In this document: positions 28,610-40,254 of the stretch, piece after piece
How the letters are laid out: each line of letters starts with the position of its first letter
How positions within the stretch are numbered: the first letter of the stretch is position 1
Assembly: GCA_009746045.1 (NCBI GenBank)
Contig: RPFO01000038.1
Location: 1,099,076-1,163,075 of the forward strand
Length of the DNA: 64,000 nt
Direction of reading: 5' to 3'
Source: Mesostigma viride
Lineage: Eukaryota; Streptophyta; Mesostigmatophyceae; Mesostigmatales; Mesostigmataceae
The notes under the pieces: model-generated
Told to the model about the DNA's origin: nothing
What the model saw: the letters and a program-made list of their open reading frames with translations, nothing else
Database searches by the model: none
Translations under genes and position numbers: made by a program

Positions 28610-31600
28610 ATGGTTGAGGCTGATCCATTTGTCGTGAACCTCACGGTTACTGTGACCGGGCTGCTGCTGTGTATTTTTGTCGGCCATTGGTCGGCCCGCG
28701 TGAAATACCTCAATGAGGCTAATTTGGCCGTCATATTCGTAAGTGAATGACCAGAGACTGCGCGGTTGTAGGCTTCGTTCATAGAGCATAGAGGTACTAT
28801 CATAGAAGTGTCGCATGTGGGGCGATGAGTAACTTTTTGCATTAGCCTGTGGTTCTTCCTGCATTCCTTTCAGGGCTTAGGCATCGGTGCAACAGTTATC
28901 ATGGCCCGCCGAGCAAGAGACGAGCCTGTCGGTCCTCACATGCTGGAGTTCGACGAAAAAATATTTTTCCAGTACATCCTGCCTCCTATCATCTTTAACG
29001 CGGGGTAAGTTTCTGTTTATCTTTTGTCTCTGTCGCGAGGCGCGTGCCTGCATACCTGGATCGCGTGCCAACGCTTCTTTTGCTTCGGCTTGTTGCCTGC
29101 TGCGTTCCCAAGGCCCCTCATGAACCTACTCTGTCATGTGTGCACCCTATATTATGAGATTTCTTCCGATGTATAATAATATTTCCAAGCCAAGATGATG
29201 GCGTAACGTACTTCGCAAACAGCTTCGTTCGCTTGCTGGCTCAACCCAACCGGACTTTGGTGCTTCTTCTTATCCCTGTCTGATGTGTTTGTGTCCAATG
29301 TTACAATAACAAGTCAACTGTCACTGTTTTACAACCGTGCTCCATGCAATGCATGAAATGTAATTTTGCATGCCGTAGACTGCACCGGTTTGCAATATTT
29401 TTCTGATTTGCCAACCCATTCGCACAGTAGTTTTCTTATTACAACTGTGGAAGGTGTGCGCTGACTTGTACTCTAACTTGCTCTGTAACGGATAAAATTC
29501 TTATTTTTCAATCAACACCATGGACTGCATGTGCCCCCCTCACGTCTGCGGGTATTCTATGCGTGTGTATGTTGTGTGCGTGTGTGTGATGTGTGTGTGT
29601 GTCTCCCACCTCTTCGTCATGCGCGTGTGCATATTGTGTCGGCACACAGTTTCTCGGTGAAGAAGAAACAGTTCTTCAGCAACTTCTACACCATCATCCT
29701 GTACGGTGTCGTGGGGACTGTCATCAGCTTCATCATCATCAGCATCGGTACGCCACGCCTCTTTCAATGATTATGGGGCTGTGATGCTAGTCTCACATGC
29801 AGCACTATTAGTTTTAAGACCCATGGGTAGCTCGATTTCTGTGTTGCGTGGCATCTGCCTGCCTGCATTTTGCATCACTGCATCAGACCGAGCAACCTGC
29901 CTGGCACGATGGTGGCCTCTTCCATGCACTTCCATACCACCACTTCTTGTTTGCTAGCCGCCACAGCTGTTGAGTTGAGTGACGTTTGCTTGGAACGTGG
30001 GCAAATTCGTGCTTACTCCCCCCCTGCCCCTTCCTGTTATACGTCCTGCCCATTGTCTGTTTGAAAACATGCTTTGTAGCCCACCAGCTGATGGGCGTCA
30101 CGTGCCTTGGGCTTGAGGCGGCCAGCCGCTATGTCACCATGTGGCATATGAGCCACGCGTTCCCCCCCCCCCATGTGTGCACTGAATAGAATGGCCACCT
30201 ACTGGATGGATGATGACAAGAACACTACTATGCCAACCTTGTGTGGTGTTTGTCTCTCTTGTGGTGATCACTACATGGCCGCCTGTGCCCATGTGTGTGT
30301 TCTGCCACCTGTGCCCATGCGTGCGCTGCCACCCGTCCACACCAGGCTCCATCACCGCGTTCAACGTGCTGGGCGTGCGCAATGTGCACCTCATCGACTG
30401 CCTCGGTACGCATCTGTAGCAAAACATGGAGCAGCAGGTAGCAACGCAGGGGACGCTGTTGCCCCTGCCACTCAGGTGTGTGCCTGTATTGCCAGTACCG
30501 CGCTGACCCTCCTAGAATTATGACAGCAATTCCTTTTGCATGACAGGTTGCCTCTGCGAAGCCTAGTAGTAGGGAGTTGGACCCGCCCAGCGAGGGGCAT
30601 GCGCCCACTTGGACCGTGCCCGCTTGTTCGTGTATCTGTATTGCCCGAAGCCGGCCGTGTTTGGTCACGCTAGCATGCCTGCTCACTTGCTTTGATCTGC
30701 AGGAATGTCCGCTGTGTTTTCTGAGGTTTGGGATTTGGCTGGGATGTGGCGTGAAATGTAGCACCCAATGTTGTCAAATAGGGCACAGCGTGGCTCCCCC
30801 GAGGTTCCTCGTCTCCGGCAAGATGTAGCAGGCCATCCAATCCCAATCCCCCTGTCTTTTATGCCCGCGTCTGTCGTCTCCCTCGTACGGCCCCATCCCT
30901 GCGTTCATGTGTCCGTGGCAAACGCCAGTGCCTCCCTCCCTAATGATAAGTGCGTGATACGCTGACATCACGGTCTGCTTGAGAGTCTTGCATTGTTGCT
31001 GTCTGATGCAGCACTCAGTTCATGTCATGAACTTTCCCCTTCGCCTGTTGATGGTGTCCCGTGCTTCCTGCCATGCGCCGTGCACTCCGGTCGCATGCGG
31101 CTGCTGCTGCTGTTGCCACGGCGCCGCCGCATTCACGCCCCCCCCCCTCCATGCCTCCACCTAACGCATGGCCTCTCCTCCGTTGCGCTTGCATGCCTCC
31201 ACCCATCAAACCCCCACCCATCAACGCATGGCGCCGCTCACCTCCGCCCAACACCCCTCCACCCTTCCACCCAACGCATGTCGCCTCTTGCCAGCCCTGG
31301 GCGCCATCTTCTCGTCGACGGACACGGTGCTCACCCTGCAGGTACAGATGTGGTGATCACCCCTATGTAGACACCGTCGCTGCGCCATAGACATATCCGG
31401 GTATCCTCACGGGAGCTGCTTTTGTCATCCTTGCACGCGCGCTCCTCGCCGCCCCCCATGCTCTCGCCTCCACCGCCCCGCACCTCTTCTGCTATCCCCC
31501 TTTCTGCTGTCGCCTTTGTGCGCTTGTGCCCCCAGATGAATCTCAGTTAGCCAGGACAGTTGGCTGCTGCTCTGCTCGCCCTCATGCTCCTGTATTTGCT

Positions 31601-34600
31601 CTTCCCTCTACTCCTGCCATTGTGTGTGGCTGCGTGCCCCCAGATTATCCGCCAGGACAGTTCGCCGCTGCTGTTCTCGCCCTTATGCTACTTCATCCCC
31701 TTGTCTCCTCTACTCCTGCCCGTATGCTGTGTTGTTGTGTTCCCCCAGATCATCAGCCAGGACAAGTCGCCGCTGCTCTACTCGCTCGTTTTCGGCGAGG
31801 GTGTGCTGAACGACGCCACGTCGGTCGTGCTGCTGCACACCATCCAGAAGTTTGCCGGCGAGCGGCACGACCTCAACCTGGCCACCACCAACATGATCGT
31901 CATGCGGTTCATCTACATGTTCACCTTCAGCCTGCTGCTGGGGGGGGCGGTGCGTGCGCGCAGGGGACATGGTCTTTGTGGGCGCTATCTCGGGCAGCAG
32001 GACAGTGCATAAAGGGGTTGGCTTGCGATAATGTTGGGCAGGCAGGCAGGGGCACGACGAGGCAGCGATGCACGCAGGAAGGGACACAAGCGTAGCGGAG
32101 CACATGCAAGTGTATTGGCTATGGGAAGGCTTGTCTGTGTGTGTGGCATGGAGAGCGCATGCCCAGGGGACCTCACCCGGCAAGTGATTGTTTGGTGCAT
32201 GGTGTGTTTCGCTCGTTTGGTAGTGGTGGTGGTGCCTCGACCGCCCTCTCTGTGTCTGTGCTCAACTGTAGTGTGGTGAATGGCGAGTTTGCGAGGGTTT
32301 GGGAGCTGGACAAGGGGGGTGGGGGGGGTTGAGGGGACTGCGAGGAAGTAGCATGTATGTGTGTCGAGCGGCACACATGGCCGCGACCCGCATCACAAGG
32401 TAGGGGTATCAGGGGCTTGCCTGCAGTGCCTCGCCTGGTGTGCTTGGTGGCCACCCGATGCGTGGAAGCATCGCCCCATCATGCGCCGCGTGCAGCTTGC
32501 CGGCCAGAGGAGACATACGCGCGACATTGGGCAAAAGTTTTCAGAAGCCTTTCAGTTTTGGCAGGTGTTGCCGTGGTCAGGCGTGGAAGAGCTGGGCATA
32601 CCGTCATGGCTTCATGTCACGCGCCAAGCACCACAGGATGAGTGTGTCTCGCCATCGTGCAACCTTGGTGCTGCGCTGTGTGCCGTGTGCTGTGGGCATG
32701 CCTTGACGTGCTGTCCATGAGGACGTGAGAGTACATGAGGACGCCAGAGGCTGGATGCATGCATCCTGCAAGGCCTAGATGGGGACCACCTGTGGCCAAG
32801 CTTGCGGGGACCAAGTTGCGCTGCAGGCCTACTGAGCAACCTTGCGGGATGCGCACGCCTCACCCAGCCACCCATTATTTTATTACGCGATCTGGATATG
32901 GAACGGTGCTTTGGTTCGGCTGGCCCTGTGCTTTGCGTTGCAGATTGGGCTGCTGAGCGCTGTCACTGTGCGCCACGTCAACTTCAGCCATGGGTGAGCC
33001 ACGCAAGCAGCCCGCACGCTACCTAACACCACCTAACACTAGCTAACGCTACCTAATACAAGGATACGAGGCGTATCTGGCTAGGGACACTGCTAGTAGC
33101 CTACCCATTTCTTATGTGGTTATGAACTGTTGCTCGTTGGTATGGGCACCCTATGGCAAGCCTGAATAGTCCAGGCCTGCGTGGTGGCCCTGTCCTCTTT
33201 TTGCACGTGCACTGTTTGTGAGAGGCTTGTCCCCTGCACAAGCAATCTACGGCTTCGCGGAGCAAACCCTTACAAGGGGGCTGGCTTGCGATAATGTCGA
33301 CCGTCTGCAGGGCAGCGGAGTCTGTCATGAAAACACGTCACCGAATCGTTCCCTCTGCATTGCCTGTGCTTTCTCAGCAGTTGCCTGTGATGGGTTAGTC
33401 AGTACGTCTAACGCTGTTCCAGTCGCTGCGTGTTTATGCTGCCACCCGTACCATGCACTGGCCTTACCACCGGCAAACGCTAGCCATACGCTGCAGTCAG
33501 CACACGCGGGAGCGCCTTGTGGGATGGGCATTCCGTGGGGCCCCGGCTGGCCGTTGTGCCATCGTGCTGTGCATAGGAGCGGCCCAGCCTCATGGGGTGC
33601 TGTGTTTGTTGGTCCAAAACGTCACTTCTGGATGCCTGCATGCCATTGTTAGAAGCTGTTGATTTCCCACCATCCCACTATCCTTTCCATGCCGCTTCCC
33701 TCCCACATGTCGGAACACATTCACATGGTGGTTCATATTGACATTAACGTTCACATCGTCATGTATGTCAGGTATGCATTGTTACTTTCCTGCGCCGATT
33801 CTCCCATTCAAATACTTATCCACTTTTTCAATACTTTCCTACGACCATTTCCTGCCACTATCCACGTGTCCCGCTCGGTGTCCCTCTGTCCCCCTTGTTC
33901 TGCCCCCCCCACCCAGGAGTGCCGAGGGCTCGGTGCAGGAGATTGCCGTCATCCTGCTGCAGGCGTACCTGGCATATCTGGTTTCTGAGGTAGGCGCACA
34001 CATGGGGTGGAACCGGCATGTATTGACCGGATGGGGTGAAGCATGCTTGCATCGTGTGCATGGGGGACATGCATAGGGCCGTTGTCGTCAGCCAGATGCC
34101 ACGCATAGCGTCCGCGTCATTTGCCCATGATTTTGATAGGGACTGGGGAGGTGGGGTTGTTGAGTTAGTTCTTGCCAGGTGATCTATCCAAGGAGATGCT
34201 GGCACAGGCAGCCGGCTTGTGGAATTTCGGAGCAACACAGTAGCACTCTCGATGTATGGAGACAAGTTTGGCTGCGTTCCTCTTGCCACGGGATGATTCA
34301 TGTCTCGGGGGCCAGCGCTGTGCCTGTCCGTCGTCAATTTTCTCCGTGAGCATGGCTAGCCAGCGGCGGTGTGGCTATGCCCTGCTTTCAAGCTAGTTTC
34401 TGTTGCGTGCCAATGGAGTGGGTATACATGCGGCGGCATACAAGTGACATGAACATGATTGCTGCACGCTGACTTGGTAATTTACACCTGCACAGCTTGC
34501 ATGTCCGCACAAACATTGTCATGATGGCGCATGTGCTTCGCTTGCGCGCTACCTGCCCTCATCCTTCCGCAGCACTGGACATGTCTCTGCCATTGCCCGC

Positions 34601-37600
34601 GTGGAGCCTCCTCCCCCCCCGCTCTTCCCCCCTTGATGATCTTTATTTGTACCCCCCCCCCCCCCCCCCCCCCCCCCTTAATAATCTTTGTTTGTGCCCC
34701 CTTCCCCCTTCCCCCCCCCAGCTGCTGGGCCTCAGCGGTATCTTTGCTGTCTTCTTCTGCGGCATCGTCATGTCGCACTACACCTGGTACAACGTGAACG
34801 CACGGTCACGGACGACAACAAAGTGAGTGGGCTGGACGATACAGGTTGTAATGCACCATTTAGAATGTTACTTTGTGAAAGCTCAGCTCAAAATCGCCAT
34901 CATTTTCAGACTTCATACAGCGCAGTCCACTTAATTCCAGGTGCGCGCTAAGTGATAGCCCTACAGGTGGATCACATGCACCTCTATTTTGGTCTGTGTG
35001 GACCTGATGGTGTGACAGTGTTGACCTGTGGTCGACATCCCAGCAGCCGCGGACAAGCGGGCCCATGGAAACCATGGCCTTGACTTGGTTGTTTCCGACA
35101 CAGGAATTTTCAGGCATGGAATGTGTGACACGTGCACGTGTCGTTGTGCGCGGGCATGGTACTCATCATCCATGCGTTGCCAAGTTTGGAATACTCCCTC
35201 CCTTGCAGATGGAGTGCCTCACGCGGCTCCCCTCGCGGTCGCTGTGGCCGCTCGCGCTCACTGTGGCCCCTCGCGCTCGTTCTGGCCATGAGACCGCCGG
35301 CTGCCTTTTTGTGTGGATGTCTTTGGCTGCCAGCGGCCCTGTTGCTGTGGTACCACATGAGCTCTGGTTGTGTGGGCTTCGCTTGTTGCGGCCTGCTCAG
35401 GAACTCCCTCCTCCGTAATCTGCACCGACACTTGTCTTCTAGTGCCACACCCCCAAGGATCGTTGGTCCCGTTTTTCCACATGTCGCAATCCCTTGTCCT
35501 TCATCCACATCTCACCCTCCGTTCTCATGTACCCACTGGTCGTGTTGCCTCGCTAGTCGCTGCCCTACCTCATCTCTGGCTGTCTGCTGGCCACGCTGCC
35601 CTACCTCATCGCTGCCTGTCTGCTGGCCTCGCTGCCCTACCTCATCGCTGCATGTCTGCTGACCTCGCTGGCCGTCCCTCCCTGCCGTGCGGCCCCCTCC
35701 CTTGTCGCCTGCCCCCCCCCCCTCCATCGTGGTCCCCAACAGGCAAGGCTTTGGCACGCTGTCGTTCATCGCCGAGACGTTTGCGTTCCTCTACGTCGGG
35801 GTTGATGTGCTGGACCCGCGCAAGTGGGAGCGCACCACGCCAGGGTGAGCGGGCGCGTGACCATAGCGCATGACCCTGGGGTTCTTGCCACTTGGAGCCC
35901 TGTTCATTTCGCCCAGCCTCAGCCCACAGTTCCAACCAGCCGCCTGTCGTAGAAGCCGACTTGAAGTATGAGTAATTGTGCACCCAGTACAGCAACGACC
36001 ACCATCGCGGCCTCTTCTTCCTCCAACCCCTCCTCTTCCTCATACCCACACAGTAGTCCTTTTCCTTGGCTGTGGCCTCGTGTCCATGGGACATCACCAG
36101 CACAAGTGTCCTGGTGGTCCACGTCGTAGTGCCAACCATTGCATGCTTTCACGGCTTGGCAGGGAACCATGGTTGGCATGGCCCAGAGTACTCCTATCCT
36201 CTGTGCCGTGTCCACTCCCTTGTTTTCCCCTCTGGTAGCCATCGGGTTGTGCTGCCTCGGCTTAATCTGTGGCCGTCCTTCCCGTGCAATGGCCCATGGT
36301 AATCCGACCCCCATGGCATGGCTTGGCGGAAGTGCAGAGTCCCCCTTGCGCCCTTTGCCCCCATGTTCCTCTTCCCTATGTCGACCGTGTCATTGTTTGC
36401 CTCCCCTTGCCATACGCCCCAAGTCTTCTTCAACCCCTCGTTGGCCTGGTCCGCATGCTCTCATGCCGCTCCACAAGCGGTTTCCTGCTCCCGCTTTGCA
36501 GTGCGCCCATTCACTAATCTCATGTCTTGTTCTCGAGCCCTTGCGCCACCGTCAGTAGCCTGGCCATGGCCATGTTCTGGTTTGCCACACATTCACAGCC
36601 CTCTCTTACCTTTTCCCCTTTCCCCCGCAAACACATGTCACCACGACCAACAATGACAGCCTGGCAGTGGGCATGTCCTGGTCCGCCACGCAATCGCTGA
36701 CATCTTCCTTGGTCTCCCCTTGGCAATTCCCCTACACCCCAACACACCCCACACACCCCCACACACCCCACACCTTGCAGCCTGGCGATGGGCATGTTCT
36801 GGTCGCTGCTGCTGCTGGTCATGTTTGCGCGCGCCATCGCCGTCTTCCCCCTCTCCGCGCTCTCCAACATCAGCCAGAAGCCCAGCAAGCGCATCGGCTT
36901 CCGCGAGCAGGTGAGCGGGCGCGCACGCAGGCGGGGCATCTGTCGGTGGGAGGGGAGGGGCGGGGAGGGAGGGAGGGAGTGGGGCAGGGAGGGAGGGAGG
37001 GAGGGAGGGAGGGAGGGAGGAGGGAGGAGGGAGGGAGGGAGGGAGGGAGGGAGGGAGGGAGGGAGGGAGGGAGGGAGGGAGGGAGGGAGGGGGAGGGAGG
37101 AGGGAGGGAGGGAGGGAGGGAGGGGGGAGGGGGGGAGGGAGGGGGGGAGGGAGGGCGGGGGGGCGGGGGCGGGGGCGGGGGCGGCGGGGCGGGGGGGCGG
37201 GGGGCGGGGGGCGGGGGGCGGGGGGGGGGGGGCGGGGGCGGGGGGCGGGGGCGGGGGCGGCGGGGGGCGGGGGGGCGGCGGGGCGGGGGGCGCGGGGGCG
37301 GGGGGGGGGGGGACGGGGGGGGGGGGGGGGGGTGATTCCGTTCTCCGTTTTGTTTTTACCAGGGGGGGGTTGTGTGGTGAGGGTATTTCTGGCCGTGAGG
37401 AGCACTTGGGGCAGGTGGGCTACTCGAACTGACGACTTCTGCATGCAACTGCTGTCTGGAAGAGGTGCACCTGGAATGGCACCACCCCTACTGTTCCTTT
37501 CCCTCGCCCATGTTCCCTTCGGTTGACGAATGGAAGCGAAGAGGCAGGAGAGGATGGGGTGACTGGTGGGCAGAGGCAGCCGCGGAAGGGTGGTTGGAGG

Positions 37601-39560
37601 CCAAGTAGAAGACGTGGGCGGACCTGCCTGGGATGGCCACATCCACGGCAGAGACAGGTTCAGCCTTCTGCCACCGCATCTGCACAGCAGCCAGGTCACC
37701 TTCTAAATGCGTTTCGCCAAGTCATTTTACAACTGTGTTTGCTTCCATCGGTTGATCCATCTTCTCTCGCTTGTGCGTCCCCTCTGCGTGCAGATGGTCG
37801 TCTGGTGGGCCGGCAGCATGCGTGGGGCTGTGTCCATCGCGCTGGCCTACAGTCAGGTAACGCTCACGTGCACGCTCGTTGTTACGTACCCGCGTTACCA
37901 GCATCATTGTCATCATCACCATGTTTCACACACACATACACACCACCGCACCACCACCGCACCCCACCACACTCACACATACACACACCATTACAATTGC
38001 CATCACCCCCACCAGTGCTCAGTGGCCTTCCTTCCTTGTATTAGTCTTGTTCCGACGGCCCTCTAAATCCCTTTTCCCCCCCTCCACGCCTTCCTTGCTT
38101 CTTCTCCCCCCCCCCCCCTTCCCCCTTGGCTCCTTGCTCACCGTTTCCGTAATTTTTTCTGTGCCCGCTTCCTCCATCATCAGGGGGCCTGTCATTTTGC
38201 TCCGTTCCCCGTCCACCTAGTTGCTGGCTTTCCTCCGCCACCTCTCCCACCCTCCTTTCCTTCCCCCCCTCCCCATTCTCGGTGGCACTTCTCCTTGCTT
38301 CCCCTTTAACCCTATCACTCACCCTCCTCCCCTTCCTCGTCCCGCCCTCCTCTCGGGCCCCCCCCCCCCCAGTTCTCGGTGGCGAGTCGCGAGGCGGACA
38401 AGGACGACGACCCGTACGCGACGCTCATCGCGACCACGCTCGCCGTGGTGCTCTTCACCGTCGTGGTGAGTGGCCTTTGCTGCAGGTGGTGAGGGGCTTT
38501 TGCTGCGGGTGGTGGGTGGTCTTTGCTGCGGGTGGTGAGTGACCTTTACTGCATGTGGTGAGTGATTTACTGCATGTGGTGGGTGATCTTTGCGGCGGTT
38601 GTCCTCGCCGTGGGGATGAGCTGCCCTCCCTGCACGCACGCGGGTAGCGGGCACATGCACTAGAGGAGGCATGTGGCAGCAACGCGTGCGGGTTGCTTAC
38701 CAGGCAAGGTGGCTAGACCTGGGTACCTGCTGGGGTTGCAGATATGACGCTACTACCAAGAGCTGTGGCCACGCTCCATGGGTTGCCCGGGGGAGCATAC
38801 CAGGTTATCGAGAAGCAGAATCCAACCAGAAGTGTTTTGCCTTGCACAGCGGTATCCCCACGTCAAACAGGCTCGTGTCACCACTGTTGTCCCTCCCACT
38901 CTTTTCTACTCCCACGAGTTGTGTGGACCATGGGCTGTGTGGCGCATGTTGCGGTTCGTCTAGGTATAGTTGGTGCTTGCGCGCATGAGTCCACGTGGGT
39001 TTGTGCCTATTGGCAAGCCTTGGTCGTTATGACGATGGCGGTGCAGTAGGAGTGTTGCGCCCGTAGCGTTGTGTGTGAAAGTTTGCATATTTTCTCAGCG
39101 CTGCCCTGCAGATGCCTTTGTTTACCTTGTCCTGATGCCATGTGTCCCACTGCTGCGGTTGCGGCTGACCATGGTCGCCTATGCATTGTCCCCCCACGTA
39201 CGCACGTGCCACCTGGCGCCCCCCCTGCAGGTGTTTGGCGGCATGACCAAGCAGATCCTGCAGTTCCTCATCCCGGAGGCCGAGGAGGAGCATGGGGCCG
39301 GCGGCGGGGAGGCCGGCGCGGATGGCTCGGGCAAGTGGCCCGAGACGTCGCAGGCGCTGGTGGGCGGCGAGGAGAGCCGCAGCAAAGCGCAGGACGGGTT
39401 TGTGCACCGCGCGTGGCGCTGGCTGGACGACACGTACATGCAGCCCGTGTTTGGCGGGCAGCACGCGGCGCCAGTGGGCCACAGCAGCAGCCACGGGCAC
39501 GGGCAAGCGACACTGCCACGGCCGTACTCCGAGGCGAGCCTGACTGAGAGCCGTCACTGA
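28610..39560 (+). CDS. NHX: Na+(K+)/H+ antiporter, vacuolar NHX class I
   Basis: Cation/proton exchanger of the CPA1 family, loading Na+ or K+ into vacuoles or endosomes. Fourteen exons: 28610-28738, 28874-29004, 29650-29747, 30346-30405, 31295-31341, 31749-31949, 32944-32993, 33917-33989, 34722-34822, 35743-35844, 36781-36910, 37794-37856, 38373-38465, 39231-39560. All introns are GT-AG, and the exon sum is 536 codons, matching the usual length of about 540. Seen: the amiloride-site motif FFQYILPPI (residues 74-82), FSSTDTVLTLQ with Asp149, GEGVLNDATS with the Asn176-Asp177 ion-binding pair, ETFAFLYVGVD, and MRGAVSIALAY. The C-terminal tail is hydrophilic and Ser/His-rich. ATG at 28610 gives the short N-terminus typical of class I. 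Two tandem copies of the exon 6 acceptor lie upstream of it. Symbol is at family level. Confidence 0.95.
31531..31790 (+). repeat. Tandemly duplicated splice acceptor of NHX exon 6
   Basis: The intron 5/exon 6 junction (CCCCAG/ATCATCAGCCAGG at 31749) is preceded by copies at 31644 (CCCCAG/ATTATCCGCCAGG) and 31536. The last unit is 105 bp. The frame stays open from 31644 into exon 6, so use of that acceptor would add 35 residues; the outermost copy has an in-frame stop. Confidence 0.8.
36941..37335 (+). repeat. G-rich low-complexity tract in NHX intron 11
   Basis: (GGGA)n followed by G-runs with scattered C, strongly strand-asymmetric on the coding strand and likely to form G-quadruplexes. 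The long open frames seen here on both strands are composition artefacts. Confidence 0.9.
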
Positions 39561-40250
39561 GGGGCACTTGTGAATTAGTGAGGGCAGAGGAGGAGATGCC
39601 AGGAAGCGTACGGGTGTCCTTTTTGCGGGCAGCCATGTTGTGGTCAGGAACCAGCGAAACATAAGCGTGGTTGGTGTGGCCTGCTTTGCCCTTTGCAGGG
39701 TTTTGCAAGTCAGGGAAGTCCGTGGTAGACTCTGGTTGCCTCTGTTTGTTGTCCTCCACGCTCCTGAGTTTACATGGATAGCATGCTCTGGTCATCTCCT
39801 CTGCCGTACACCATGTTGGCAAGTATATGTTTGTTGACAACCAAGGGCATGGAATGGATCTGCCACTGCTCTAGTTGGTTCAGCGTTTTATATGCGATTT
39901 TTAGGCAAGAAGTTGATGTTGGTAGTGTATAGATCTGCAGTTCCGATTAGTTGATGTTGGTAGTGTATAGATCTGCAGTTTCGATTCGGGGTATCACCTT
40001 AGGATTTAGTTGTCTCGTTGTAGCTTGTTACCTTGTTGATGTGCGCCTTTCTTGTGTATCTAGAAAGAGCGGGCACGCTTTCCACTTGTGATAAATTGAC
40101 TTGAGTTGAAGAAGAAAATAACATATAGCGATGCATGCAAATTACGTTTACAAGTCGCAATGTTGACATTTGTATAACTACTTCCCTCCTTATTCAAATG
40201 GCAAGATGGACCCTTACCGCCGCGCTGGAGATCGAAGAAGCGCGGTCACC
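39561..40250. other. NHX 3' UTR and intergenic spacer
   Basis: Follows the NHX stop. Includes a 38-40 bp tandem duplication (TTGATGTTGGTAGTGTATAG) at about 39912-39988. No further gene seen; the polyadenylation site is not resolved. Confidence 0.5.
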
Positions 40251-40254
40251 ACGA

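Noticed and set aside
29531-36656. Numerous 60-190 codon frames between NHX exons
   Set aside because: They lie in introns, have no family features, and the 14-exon model accounts for the gene completely.
36667-37699. Long open frames of Gly/Arg/Glu or Pro/Ser on both strands
   Set aside because: They are produced by the (GGGA)n/poly-G tract in NHX intron 11 and lack any complexity or homology.
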